Assembly (NCBI GenBank): GCA_965659665.1
Contig: CBFHWU010000009.1
Location: 5,999 to 69,998 of the forward strand
DNA from: CBFHWU01 sp965659665
Lineage (GTDB): Bacteria; Bacteroidota; Bacteroidia; Flavobacteriales; Flavobacteriaceae
Direction: 5' to 3'
Length of the DNA stretch: 64,000 nucleotides
Shown here: piece after piece, positions 9,256-17,977 of the stretch
How the letters are laid out: every line of letters starts with the position of its first letter
Numbering within the stretch: the first letter of the stretch is position 1
Notes under the pieces: generated by a model
The model's input: the letters and a program-made list of their open reading frames with translations, nothing else
Database searches by the model: none
Told to the model about the DNA's origin: nothing
Position numbers and translations under genes: made by a program

Positions 9256-10023
9256 TTGAAAATTACTTTTTTAGGTACTGGTACATCTCAAGGAATTCCC
9301 GTCATTGGAAGTACCCATCCAGTGTGTCATAGCAACAACCCAAAAGACAGGCGGCTCAGGGTTTCTGTCTTACTTGAATGGGATGATGTTCACTATGTTA
9401 TAGATTGCGGTCCTGATTTTCGTCAGCAAATGTTACGTGCCAATTGCCAACAATTGGATGGAATTTTATTTACGCATGAACATGCTGACCATACGGCTGG
9501 TTTAGATGATATTAGACCTTATTTTTTTCGTCAAGGAGATATTCCTATTTACGCTCATCGAAGAGTTATAGCTAATCTTAAAAGACGTTTTGATTATATT
9601 TTTAGAACTGAAAATCGTTACCCAGGGGCTCCAGCAGTTCAAATTAAAGAAATTAAAGAAAACTCCTCTTTTTATTTATCTAATAAACAAGTAATTCCCA
9701 TTTCAGGTTGGCATAATACCTTACAAGTTTTCGGATTCAGGGTGGATAATTTTGCTTACTTAACCGACATGAAAAAAATTGATGATAAAAATGTTGAAAA
9801 GCTTCAACATTTAGAGGTGTTGGTCATTAATGCTATACGCTATGAACCTCATCACTCTCATTTTAATATTGATGAGGCCTTGGAAATGGTTAATCGACTG
9901 AACCCCAAATCAACTTACATCACTCATATTAGTCACCACTTAGGTTTCCACGATGAGGTTCAGCAAAAACTACCTAAAAATATATTTTTATCTTACGACT
10001 GTTTAACCCTTCAACTCCCTTAA
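9256..10023 (+). CDS. MBL-fold metallo-hydrolase (PhnP/COG1235-like)
   Basis: 255 residues from a TTG start, reading MKITFLGTGTSQGIPVIG, the standard beginning of this family. An upstream ATG at 9205 would add 17 residues that do not fit the fold, and a TAAATTTG promoter-like element at 9231-9238 lies between the two starts, so the downstream start is preferred. The metal-binding motif HEHADH is at residues 74-79 with further ligands in ISGWHN, AYLTDMK and THISHHLG. The overall pattern resembles PhnP-type phosphodiesterases acting on small cyclic phosphates or nucleotides. Substrate unknown. The next gene starts 1 base after the stop. Confidence 0.85.
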   Translation: MKITFLGTGTSQGIPVIGSTHPVCHSNNPKDRRLRVSVLLEWDDVHYVIDCGPDFRQQMLRANCQQLDGILFTHEHADHTAGLDDIRPYFFRQGDIPIYAHRRVIANLKRRFDYIFRTENRYPGAPAVQIKEIKENSSFYLSNKQVIPISGWHNTLQVFGFRVDNFAYLTDMKKIDDKNVEKLQHLEVLVINAIRYEPHHSHFNIDEALEMVNRLNPKSTYITHISHHLGFHDEVQQKLPKNIFLSYDCLTLQLP

Positions 10024-10024
10024 T

Positions 10025-10492
10025 ATGAAAGTAAAAATATACCAATATCTTTTTTTCTTTACTGTACTCATTGCTCTTTATTTTGCAGTATCTTCTAAAA
10101 ATCAACGGAATTTTTTCTTAAAACAAAATCATCGAGTGGATGTATTAAAAGATTCTATTCAAACTTTACTGTTTCAAAATCAGGAAGCTGCTTATTTTTC
10201 TATTCATGGCAATATTGACGCTCTGGCTTTATTTCCTGAAAAAACATCTGAGAGTTTAGAAGATCAAATCAAATTAGTGGCACTTAATTTAAATGATCCA
10301 GATGGAGGAAACCCTCTTCTTTCTCATATTGGATCAGACTGTTATATCAATAAGGTTTCTTTAATAAATCATCAATGGGCTATTGCTGATTTCACTAATG
10401 GTACCGCTTGGGGAGAGGTTTTATTAGCATACAAAATTACACAACAAGATGAAGTGGAATTGATTGTTCTAAATTATGTTTGGTACCCTTAA
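10025..10492 (+). CDS. Membrane-anchored protein of unknown function
   Basis: 155 residues. One hydrophobic segment at about 8-22 (FFFTVLIALYFAV) works as a signal anchor; the rest is a polar, probably periplasmic domain containing LNLNDPDGGNPLLSHIGSDC and a conserved-looking WGEVLLAYKI near the C-terminus. I do not recognise the family. It is one base downstream of the MBL hydrolase and probably cotranscribed with it. Confidence 0.7.
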   Translation: MKVKIYQYLFFFTVLIALYFAVSSKNQRNFFLKQNHRVDVLKDSIQTLLFQNQEAAYFSIHGNIDALALFPEKTSESLEDQIKLVALNLNDPDGGNPLLSHIGSDCYINKVSLINHQWAIADFTNGTAWGEVLLAYKITQQDEVELIVLNYVWYP

Positions 10493-10497
10493 AAGAT

Positions 10498-11136
10498 TCA
10501 ACGATTATTTAGCCAACTTAAAAACGAATAGAAGTTTTCAGAAGTGACAGTATGACCAGCTTCAAAAGACTCAAATTGATAGTGAACTCCGATTTTGTCA
10601 AGTAGTTTTGTTGATTGTTTACCCCATTCAAAAGGAACGACCTGGTCTTGGGTTCCATGTGAAGCGTATATGTGCAGATTGTCATAACCTGAAGATTTTA
10701 TATCCATGATTTCAGAAAAAATATATCCGCTCAGAATGGTTGCACTTTTAAATAAGCCCGGATAGCTCAGAGCTAAGGCATAACTTAAAACACCTCCTTG
10801 ACTAAAGCCCAGTAAATGAATATTATTTGAGTCAAAACGGTAAGAAGTGTTAAGATTTTCAATTGCGTTTAATATTAAATCACGTGCTGATATCCCTTCT
10901 TTCGGATCTGACCATCTTCCTTGCTCAGCTTCAAAATTAATAGCATACCAAGCATATCCATAAGGCTGAAGGGAGATAGGGGCTTGAAAAGAAACAATAA
11001 GAAAATGATCGGGTAAGTAATTGGAAAATGAAAACAAATCCTCTTCATTACTCCCATATCCATGTAACAAAACAAGTAAGGGTGGGTTAGGGGTGTTTTT
11101 TTTTGGTGTTCTTACCTTGTGAATAAGTGTAGTCAA
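10498..11136 (-). CDS. Carboxylesterase/phospholipase, alpha/beta hydrolase
   Basis: 212 residues, the size of the carboxylesterase/phospholipase (YpfH/EstB-like) group. The oxyanion-hole segment LLHGYGSNEEDL is at 24-34, the nucleophile elbow GFSQGG gives S112, the acid is D164 in SHGTQDQVVP and the base is H195 in FEAGHTVT, so the triad is complete. No signal peptide, so it is a cytoplasmic esterase of short acyl esters or lysophospholipids. It starts 4 bases after the end of the dihydroorotase-like gene on the same strand. Confidence 0.9.
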   Translation of the reverse strand: MTTLIHKVRTPKKNTPNPPLLVLLHGYGSNEEDLFSFSNYLPDHFLIVSFQAPISLQPYGYAWYAINFEAEQGRWSDPKEGISARDLILNAIENLNTSYRFDSNNIHLLGFSQGGVLSYALALSYPGLFKSATILSGYIFSEIMDIKSSGYDNLHIYASHGTQDQVVPFEWGKQSTKLLDKIGVHYQFESFEAGHTVTSENFYSFLSWLNNR

Positions 11137-11140
11137 TACT

Positions 11141-12397
11141 TTAGATTTGATTTATAAGAACCTCATTGTTTGCAATGATTCCATATGTTTTACCGTTGAA
11201 TTTTTGACCCAAATATGCACTATTTTTGGAGGAGGACATAATATTATTTTTGGTGATTTCAGTACTCCCTTTAGGAGTAAAAAGGGTTAAGTCAGCACGA
11301 GAACCCTCATCAATGGGATACTCAGAAATTTCAAATCTTTTTTTACCTTTGGTTAACAAATCAATTGATTTTTGTAGCCCAAATAACTTAAGTAAAACAC
11401 CAAATGCCGTTTCAAGTCCAATACTCCCATAAGCAGCATACTCAAGTTCCATCTTTTTTTCTTCAATATTTATGGGCTGATGATCAGAGGTTACCATGTC
11501 AATAACCCCATCTTTAACTCCTTTAATTAGGGCTTTTTGGTCAGAAACCTCTCTAAGTGGGGGATTAAGCTTGAATCTTGTATCAAATTTATTTAAGACT
11601 TGATCAGTAAACATTAAATTGTGAATAGACACGCTACAGCTTACATCCATTCCTTCTTTTTTGGCCGAACGAATTAAATCGACGGATTTGGCTGATGATA
11701 TTGTAGGGATGTGTAGTTTTCCCCCTGTGTAATGAAGCACAGAAAGGTCCCGTTGAATTTGTATATGCTCTGCCAAAGAAGGTATTCCTACTAATCCCAA
11801 TGATGTGCTCATATGTCCTTCATGCATTATACCCTTTGGGGCGATAGTATGATTAATCGGAAAAGATTCAATCAAACCTCCAAATGGTTGACAGTATTGT
11901 AAGGCAAGTTTTAAAAGATGAACACTTTCAATGGGTGCTTTATGATTGCTGAAGCATACAGCACCTGAAAGTTTTAAATCGTTGAGTTCGGCAAGATTTT
12001 TATTGTTATTATTTTGAGTTAACGTAGCTTTTGGATGTAGCGAAACACCTGCTTTAAATGATTTTCGTTGTAAAAAAGCAATATCTGCTTTGCTATCGGG
12101 TCGAGGTTCGGTATTGGTATTATAGGCGATATGAGAAAAACCACTATAAGCAGCTACCTCAAGACCATGTTTTAAGGTTTCTCTTTCTTCTAAACCAGGT
12201 TCACCAAACGATACGCTGCTATCAAACCAACCTTGAGAAAGGTGCAAATCAGGAAGATTAAAAGTTATTGCATTCTTATCTGAAATTGAATTACTTATTC
12301 TTATAATGGTCCCTTCTTGAATTAAAATATCTTGTTCAGTACCGTTGAAATTACTGGAGGCATCTATGATTTTTGCTGACTTAAGTAGAACTTTCAT
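11141..12397 (-). CDS. Dihydroorotase-like protein lacking the HxH metal site
   Basis: 418 residues with the full layout of a class I dihydroorotase: N-terminal beta-sandwich start (VLLKSAKIIDASS), TIM-barrel motifs EGTIIRIS, MHEGHMSTSLGLVGIP, HYTGGKLHIPTISSAKSV and MVTSDHQP, and the C-terminal SRADLTLF segment. The position of the canonical DxHxHLREPG reads DSSVSFGEPG (residues 59-68), so both zinc-binding histidines are missing. This is the pattern of the non-catalytic PyrC-prime or PyrX-type paralogues that may support aspartate carbamoyltransferase, so a separate active dihydroorotase is expected elsewhere in the genome. Usually annotated pyrC; activity is doubtful. Confidence 0.85.
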   Translation of the reverse strand: MKVLLKSAKIIDASSNFNGTEQDILIQEGTIIRISNSISDKNAITFNLPDLHLSQGWFDSSVSFGEPGLEERETLKHGLEVAAYSGFSHIAYNTNTEPRPDSKADIAFLQRKSFKAGVSLHPKATLTQNNNNKNLAELNDLKLSGAVCFSNHKAPIESVHLLKLALQYCQPFGGLIESFPINHTIAPKGIMHEGHMSTSLGLVGIPSLAEHIQIQRDLSVLHYTGGKLHIPTISSAKSVDLIRSAKKEGMDVSCSVSIHNLMFTDQVLNKFDTRFKLNPPLREVSDQKALIKGVKDGVIDMVTSDHQPINIEEKKMELEYAAYGSIGLETAFGVLLKLFGLQKSIDLLTKGKKRFEISEYPIDEGSRADLTLFTPKGSTEITKNNIMSSSKNSAYLGQKFNGKTYGIIANNEVLINQI

Positions 12398-12484
12398 TCA
12401 AAAATCGATATTAAATTAGTTTAGATTTTACTAAATTCGAATGCAAAGATAAGAATACATTTTGATTTTACGGATTTTCCTTGA

Positions 12485-13255
12485 TTATAAGATTTCATAA
12501 GCTCCTAATCCAAAAAGAGCAAAATCGTATTTTACAGGATCATGTTTATCAAATTTTCTTAATCTTTCGTCAAGTTCATACACCGTTTTTAGGTCATTTT
12601 GCTTACGAAATACCAGTCCTAATAATCGAGCTGTTTTACCTGTGTGAACATCCAATGGACAGGATAGTTTACTGGGCGAAATACTATTCCATATACCAAA
12701 ATCAACCCCATTATTATCTGATCTAATCATCCACCGTAAAAACATATGTAAACGCTTGGCGGCAGATCCCTTTTCTGGATTTGAAAAATGTTTTCCAACT
12801 CTTAAAGGAAGTTCTATTTCGAAAAATTTTTTTCTTAATCTGGAAATACCTTGATGCATATATAACTCCCCTTTTTTTGGCTGTATAACTTTCTCTAACC
12901 CTCCAAAGCAATTATAAATTTGTTGGAGTGATTTAATAAATGAAATTGCATCAATTTGATTGAATGTTCGGTGAACAAAACCTTCGAAATTTTTATGGTC
13001 TTTGTCTTGTGAATGCTGAATAAAATCAAATGGACTATTTTCCATTCGTTCCATTAAATCTTTAGCATTTTTGATGATACTTTTTCTATTTCCCCATGAA
13101 ATTGTGGCGGTCAAAAAAGCTGAAATTTCAATATCCTCTTTTTTTGAAAACATTTTTGGGATTTGAATGGGATCTTCTTCAACAAATTTTGGGTTGTTGT
13201 ATTGTTCCGCTTTTTGATCCAAAAATTCTTTAAGTACTGATTCTGTTAAAGCCAC
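12485..13255 (-). CDS. TIGR02757 (DUF2400) family protein
   Basis: 256 residues matching the pattern of the TIGR02757 family: FLTATISWGNRKSIIKNA near 46-63, GFVHRTFNQIDAISFIKSLQ near 111, and a C-terminal CPLDVHTGKTARLLGL and KYDFALFGLG. The FxxGNR...xH..R and the C-terminal helix-rich layout resemble HhH-type DNA glycosylases, but no catalytic lysine motif is obvious and the function is not established. Its start overlaps the end of the upstream ABC ATPase gene by 10 bases. Confidence 0.85.
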   Translation of the reverse strand: MALTESVLKEFLDQKAEQYNNPKFVEEDPIQIPKMFSKKEDIEISAFLTATISWGNRKSIIKNAKDLMERMENSPFDFIQHSQDKDHKNFEGFVHRTFNQIDAISFIKSLQQIYNCFGGLEKVIQPKKGELYMHQGISRLRKKFFEIELPLRVGKHFSNPEKGSAAKRLHMFLRWMIRSDNNGVDFGIWNSISPSKLSCPLDVHTGKTARLLGLVFRKQNDLKTVYELDERLRKFDKHDPVKYDFALFGLGAYEIL

Positions 13256-13905
13256 TTTCCATCAACTAAATGTAATTTTCTATCAGTTAGTGCAGCTAAT
13301 TCTTCATTATGAGTAACAAGAACAATTGTTTGATTGAAATTATCTCGAAGATCAACAAAAAGTTGATGAAGCTGTTTTGCTGAATGCGAATCTAGATTCC
13401 CACTAGGCTCATCAGCAAGTATCAGAGCAGGAGTATTGATTAATGATCGGGCAACGGCCACTCGTTGTTGCTCTCCTCCTGAGAGCATAGCAGGTTTGTG
13501 TTGTGCACGATCGGCAAGACCTAAAAAATCAAGTAATTCAAGGCCTCGTTTTTCAGATTTACTTTTGGAAAACTGTGCGATATAAGCAGGTATACACACA
13601 TTTTCGAGTGCGGTAAATTCAGGTAACAATTGATGAAACTGAAAAATAAATCCTAGATCTAAATTTCTGAACCTAGCTAACTCTTTTTCTGAAAGCGTTA
13701 AAATATTTTTATCATTGATAATCAATTCAGTGTTGGGGTTCTCAGTGTGTTTGCTTAAGGTACCTAATATGTGAAGTAAAGAAGTTTTTCCTGCACCAGA
13801 AGGTCCGGTGATACTCACTAATTCCCCTTTTTTGACCTCTAGAGAAATGTCTTTGAGAACATCAATTGAACCAAATTTTTTAAAAACATGCGTTGCCTTT
13901 ATCAT
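13246..13905 (-). CDS. ABC transporter ATP-binding protein, LolD/MacB-like
   Basis: 219 residues, a stand-alone nucleotide-binding subunit. Walker A GPSGAGKTS at 34-42, Q-loop FQFHQLLPEFTALENV near 89-104, signature LSGGEQQRVAVARSL near 140, Walker B ALILADEPSGNLDS and H-loop VTHNEE follow in order. The FHLLPE/NV pattern of the Q-loop and the SGNLD Walker B are typical of the LolD/FtsE/MacB group, which releases lipoproteins or remodels the outer membrane with an FtsX-like permease. No permease gene is adjacent. Confidence 0.9.
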   Translation of the reverse strand: MIKATHVFKKFGSIDVLKDISLEVKKGELVSITGPSGAGKTSLLHILGTLSKHTENPNTELIINDKNILTLSEKELARFRNLDLGFIFQFHQLLPEFTALENVCIPAYIAQFSKSKSEKRGLELLDFLGLADRAQHKPAMLSGGEQQRVAVARSLINTPALILADEPSGNLDSHSAKQLHQLFVDLRDNFNQTIVLVTHNEELAALTDRKLHLVDGKWL

Positions 13906-14064
13906 GGTTGTAAATTACAAAAAATAGACTGGATATTTATGTTTAGTTTAATTCAGGGTAAATAAAATATGTAAGGAAGATAGAAAAAGTCAGATGAGGT
14001 CTTAAAAAAAAAAAGGAAAAATTGATATTTAGTGATTTATAACCTACACAAAAGAGTCGTAATT

Positions 14065-14092
14065 AATCAAGGGGGCTTGTGCCCCCTTGATT
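14065..14092 (-). terminator. Strong hairpin after the TonB receptor gene
   Basis: A perfect 12-bp inverted repeat, AATCAAGGGGGC and GCCCCCTTGATT, separated by a 4-base loop, lies 8 bases beyond the TonB receptor stop. It is followed on the minus strand by TAATTACG, not a strong U-tract, but its position and stability make it the likely terminator or 3-prime stabiliser of the receptor mRNA. Confidence 0.75.
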
Positions 14093-14100
14093 ATGTTTTA

Positions 14101-16347
14101 TTAAAAAGATTTTGAAATTCGAAAGACGATATTTCTACCCATATTTTCGATATCATCACTTTTCAATCTTGATAAATGCGAAATATAAGATCGATCCTCA
14201 ATATTGGTTACGACAAGTGAGGCAGTTATTCCCTTTGTATTTGTATTCAAAACTACCCCTGCATCAAATAAAGTATATCCATCTGTTGAATCTTCATTAA
14301 AGGCAACTTTATCTTGCTCAAACACAAATTTACCTCTCAAAAAGACACTCAAATTGTTATTGAAATTGTAACGAATTTCATTTTTCCATTGAGTCGCTGG
14401 TATAAGAGGTAAGTCCTGATCATCATTTTGAGTTCCAACAACCATTTCTAAATCTGACAAAAAGTGAATTTTTCCTATAGGGTGATAATGAAGTTTAAAT
14501 TCTCCTCCGTATAAGTTAGCGTCCGTTTGACTGTATTCATATACATCTGCTCCATCCTCAATTTCGCCAGTTGGATTAATAAAAATATAATCATTTACCG
14601 TATTGTAAAAAACATCCCCTTGAAAGGTTAATGTCTGTAAGTTGTATTGAAACCCTAGGTCAAATTGTATATTTTGTTCAGCACTTAAATTAGGATTACC
14701 TAGCTCATATCGATTCGTTCCGTGATGAATTCCGTTTGAAGTAAGCTCAGATAAGTTAGGAGCTCTAAATCCGCTAGCAATATTTGATTTTATCGTTAAC
14801 AAATCAGAAATATAAAACTGTGCCCCAACAGAAGCATTAAAATTATTAAAACTTTCATTTAAAGGGTTGACAATAACTGGATCTTCCCCTTCGTGCTCTA
14901 CGGAATACCCTTGAGCATCTATATTTCGAGAATCATACCTTATCCCAAATTGAAAATCAACAGCATCTTTGTGAAGATGAGAAACCCACATAGCGCCAAA
15001 GTCAAAAACATCTGCATCAGGAATCAAAATTTCCTCTCCTTTATTCGTGTTTTTTTGAATAATTCCTTGAAAACCAACAATGTGTTCCCAATCAGAATTT
15101 GTGGAAATATTATTTCGAATATCATAACTAAAAGTTTCCAACTTTAAGGATATAGCAGCCTCTTCCTCCCCTTCGTTATCTTCTTCATCCTCATGGTCAT
15201 CATCATCATCATCATCATGATCGTCGTGATGTTCTTCAAATTCTTTTCGATCATTGACAGAATACCCCAGTACTGTTTCCCAAAAACCAATTCCTGTTTC
15301 AAAATCTTGTTTAAGAGAAACTGTATGATGATCAACTTCTTGATAGGGAGTCATTATCGTTTTACTCAAGTTTTGATCACCAATTTCTTCTGGAATTCCT
15401 AATTTTTGTTGATTTAGACTGTAGCGTATTTCGGCTAAATAGTTATCTTTTTGAAATCCTATTCCAGAGTTAAAAGTAAGGCTTCGATATCTGGTATTAG
15501 TAACTCTTTCATCGTCACCATTTTTGTAATCAGCATGATTTTCACTGCCAATTTTTGCTAAATATTTCCACGATTCTTTGGATTGTGCATGTCCTGCAGA
15601 AAAAGAAAACCCTTCTGTATTGGTATTATAACTCGCGTCGATTGAATTATTCATATCACCCACAAAAGGAAATTTTTCTGGATTTATATATAAAACTCCG
15701 CCAATTGCATCAGATCCGTACAGTAGAGAGGCAGGGCCTTTAATCACTTCAACACTTGAAACACCAGCAGATCCCAAAGCTAGACCGTGTTCCTCTCCGA
15801 ATTGTTGATTTTCAAGTCGAACTCCTTGATGATACACGACTACTCGGTTACCGCTTAGCCCTCTAATAACGGGTTTACCTATGCTGTTTCCTGTTGAGGT
15901 TGTATTTACTCCGTTGATTGAAGCAATACTTTCTCCTAGTGTAGGCGCACCCGACAGAAAAAGTGCTTCAGACTCTAATCGATCTACTGGTGAGACGTTT
16001 TGAGTCAAAAGATTGTGAAAAGGGGTGGATAAGATAACTTCGTCCATTTCAAATACTGAGGGAGCTAGAGAAATTTTAAGGGTACCCTCATCGCTAAGTT
16101 GTACTACTTGAGTTTTGTAACCTATTCTTGAAATGATAAAAGACTGAACTCCATTTGGAATTGAGTTAAAACTAAAAACCCCAGAAGAGTTTGTGGAAGT
16201 TCCAATATTATATTTTTTTGTGTACACATGTACATTTTCAATTGGGTTGGAGGTGACAGCGTCAATAACAGTTCCTGAAAGTGATTGTTGACTCCAAATG
16301 TTTGCTATCCCAAAAAGGGATACAAGTAAAATGAGTTTAAATTTCAT
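14101..16347 (-). CDS. TonB-dependent outer-membrane receptor, probably for metal ions
   Basis: 748 residues. Signal peptide at 1-20 (LILLVSLFGIANIWSQ), carboxypeptidase-regulatory-like beta-sandwich at about 20-100, plug domain at about 110-220 (FLSGAPTLGESIAS, GNRVVVYHQGVRLENQQFG, GPASLLYGSDAIGGVL) and a beta-barrel to the end with C-terminal phenylalanine. An extracellular loop at about residues 365-395 is extremely rich in histidine, aspartate and glutamate (EEHHDDHDDDDDDDHED), as in zinc receptors of the ZnuD type. Another HHG/HGTN segment lies in the barrel. Uptake of zinc or another transition metal is inferred. It is followed by a strong hairpin and preceded by a His-rich small gene. 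Confidence 0.9.
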   Translation of the reverse strand: MKFKLILLVSLFGIANIWSQQSLSGTVIDAVTSNPIENVHVYTKKYNIGTSTNSSGVFSFNSIPNGVQSFIISRIGYKTQVVQLSDEGTLKISLAPSVFEMDEVILSTPFHNLLTQNVSPVDRLESEALFLSGAPTLGESIASINGVNTTSTGNSIGKPVIRGLSGNRVVVYHQGVRLENQQFGEEHGLALGSAGVSSVEVIKGPASLLYGSDAIGGVLYINPEKFPFVGDMNNSIDASYNTNTEGFSFSAGHAQSKESWKYLAKIGSENHADYKNGDDERVTNTRYRSLTFNSGIGFQKDNYLAEIRYSLNQQKLGIPEEIGDQNLSKTIMTPYQEVDHHTVSLKQDFETGIGFWETVLGYSVNDRKEFEEHHDDHDDDDDDDHEDEEDNEGEEEAAISLKLETFSYDIRNNISTNSDWEHIVGFQGIIQKNTNKGEEILIPDADVFDFGAMWVSHLHKDAVDFQFGIRYDSRNIDAQGYSVEHEGEDPVIVNPLNESFNNFNASVGAQFYISDLLTIKSNIASGFRAPNLSELTSNGIHHGTNRYELGNPNLSAEQNIQFDLGFQYNLQTLTFQGDVFYNTVNDYIFINPTGEIEDGADVYEYSQTDANLYGGEFKLHYHPIGKIHFLSDLEMVVGTQNDDQDLPLIPATQWKNEIRYNFNNNLSVFLRGKFVFEQDKVAFNEDSTDGYTLFDAGVVLNTNTKGITASLVVTNIEDRSYISHLSRLKSDDIENMGRNIVFRISKSF

Positions 16348-16391
16348 TATATGTATTTTAAATTAAATAAAAGAGAATTTTAGAATATTGA

Positions 16392-16712
16392 TTAACTATT
16401 CAATATCGGGGGCCCTCTTACAACATAGGAGTGTTGCTTTTTATTTGATTTAAAAACAGTTGATATAAAAAAATCATTTGTATGGTTATAAAACAGTGAA
16501 TAAAACGCAAAATCACTGCCTATAGAAGTTGAAGGGCTGAAAGTAAATTTTATGTAATCACACTCCCTATCAAACTCATAGATATGATCTTCTGAAATGC
16601 TGCAGCTATGATGTTCGTGCTCCGTGAAATGGTGTGTCCACTGAGTGATAGTTGGTAGGAAAAATATTCCAACCAACACCTTAGAAACAAATTTATACCA
16701 CAATTTATTCAT
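16392..16712 (-). CDS. Small secreted histidine-rich protein upstream of TonB receptor
   Basis: 106 residues from the ATG at 16712, which overlaps the end of the upstream gene by 8 bases; a longer frame exists but its extra N-terminus lies inside that gene. The start (MNKLWYKFVSKVLVGIFFLP) is a signal or anchor sequence, followed by HHFTEHEHHSC, a metal-ligand-rich stretch, and a C-terminal RGPP. Short proteins with an HxHH stretch and RGPP end occur next to metal TonB receptors in Flavobacteriia as far as I recall. A metal-binding or sensing role alongside the receptor is inferred. Confidence 0.7.
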   Translation of the reverse strand: MNKLWYKFVSKVLVGIFFLPTITQWTHHFTEHEHHSCSISEDHIYEFDRECDYIKFTFSPSTSIGSDFAFYSLFYNHTNDFFISTVFKSNKKQHSYVVRGPPILNS

Positions 16713-17007
16713 CCTTAAAGAGGAAACGTAATCCCATTCGTGACAGCATTTTCTTTTCAAATTTCCAAAAAAACTGGAATTGACCAAAAATAAACCCAAA
16801 AATAAGAAGTAAAACTTGATAAAATGGAAAAATTAAAAAAACCCTAACAAACCAATATAAAAAAGCATTAGACCTGGGAATTCCAATAAAAGCTGTTATA
16901 GGTTCAGCAATTTTGGCGGCTGTTGAACCAGTTATAGCAAAGACAATGAAAATTAAAATCAGTTGTTTAGTTGAGGTAATTCCCCATCTATGTTTAAGTT
17001 TCTTCAT
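16705..17007 (-). CDS. DUF6787-like small membrane protein
   Basis: 100 residues with two hydrophobic segments (about 16-36 and 51-75) and a basic C-terminus, LSRMGLRFLF. The start KKLKHRWGITSTKQLILIF and the ITGSTAAKIAEPI motif match small Bacteroidota membrane proteins I know as DUF6787. Function unknown. It sits 6 bases downstream of serA on the same strand and overlaps the start of the His-rich gene, so it may be a read-through member of the ser operon. Confidence 0.75.
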   Translation of the reverse strand: MKKLKHRWGITSTKQLILIFIVFAITGSTAAKIAEPITAFIGIPRSNAFLYWFVRVFLIFPFYQVLLLIFGFIFGQFQFFWKFEKKMLSRMGLRFLFKDE

Positions 17008-17013
17008 TAAATT

Positions 17014-17967
17014 TTATACGGATAAAATAGTATGGATTTGCTCAGCTAACTCTGTCCCAATTCTATCTTGTGCTTCGTTAGTTGCAGCTCCGATATGTGG
17101 TGTTAGGGAAATTTTAGGGTGCATTAATACTTTTATAGATGGAGTGGGTTCATTTTCAAAGGTGTCCAAAGCAGCAAACGATAAGGTTCCATTATCCAAA
17201 GCTTCAAGTAATGCGAGTTCGTTAATAACCCCTCCGCGTGCTGCATTAACAATGCCAGCCCCTTTTTTTATCAGCTTAAACTCTTTTGCTCCTATGGTGG
17301 GTTGTTTTTGCGCTGGTATATGAAGGGATATAAAATCGGATTTCCCTAAAACATCTTCCATTGGAGAAGTTGAAATATTTACCTCCAACGACTTTCCATT
17401 GAAAAACTCCACACTTACTGTAGCTTCATCCATGTAGGGATCAAAAGCTAAGATATTCATTCCTATACCCAAGCCAATTTTGGCCGTAGCTTGACCAATA
17501 CGTCCAAAACCAATAATCCCGAGAGTTTTGCCCCTTAATTCAATACCTGCAGCAAAAGATTTTTTTAGTGTTTTAAATTTTGAATCTCCATCCAAAGGCA
17601 TATTCCTATTAGATTGAGGTAAAAAACGCACCCCTCCAAATAAATGAGCAAATACTAATTCGGCAACCGAGCTCGATGATGCAGCAGGTGTATTGATGAC
17701 TTCAACCCCTTTGGATCGAGCATAATCAACATCAATATTATCCATTCCTACTCCCCCTCGTCCAATAATTTTAAGGGTTGGGCACGCATCAATTAAGTTT
17801 TTTCTAACTGTTGTAGCGCTTCTCACCAATAACACGGTAATTTGCTCGTCATTTATGTGTTGGATAAGTTGTTTTTGAGCAACTGTTGTAGTACTCACAT
17901 TGTATCCATATCCTTTAAGCGCTTCTTGACCAGAGATAGAGATTCCATCGTTAGCTAAAATATTCAT
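17014..17967 (-). CDS. serA: D-3-phosphoglycerate dehydrogenase (short form)
   Basis: 317 residues; oxidises 3-phosphoglycerate to 3-phosphohydroxypyruvate with NAD in the first step of serine synthesis. Substrate domain segment GRGGVGMDNIDVDYARSKG is near 89-107, the Rossmann loop LGIIGFGRIGQATAKIG near 149, the catalytic NAARGGVINE near 235 and the catalytic histidine in LTPHIGAATNEAQDR near 291. It lacks the C-terminal ACT regulatory domain of the long E. coli form, so serine feedback through ACT is not expected. It lies 10 bases downstream of serC in one operon. Confidence 0.93.
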   Translation of the reverse strand: MNILANDGISISGQEALKGYGYNVSTTTVAQKQLIQHINDEQITVLLVRSATTVRKNLIDACPTLKIIGRGGVGMDNIDVDYARSKGVEVINTPAASSSSVAELVFAHLFGGVRFLPQSNRNMPLDGDSKFKTLKKSFAAGIELRGKTLGIIGFGRIGQATAKIGLGIGMNILAFDPYMDEATVSVEFFNGKSLEVNISTSPMEDVLGKSDFISLHIPAQKQPTIGAKEFKLIKKGAGIVNAARGGVINELALLEALDNGTLSFAALDTFENEPTPSIKVLMHPKISLTPHIGAATNEAQDRIGTELAEQIHTILSV

Positions 17968-17977
17968 TACTATTAAT

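Noticed and set aside
15180..15240. Trinucleotide-like ATC/TCA repeat on the plus strand
   Set aside because: It is the coding sequence of the Asp/His-rich loop of the TonB receptor rather than an independent repeat.
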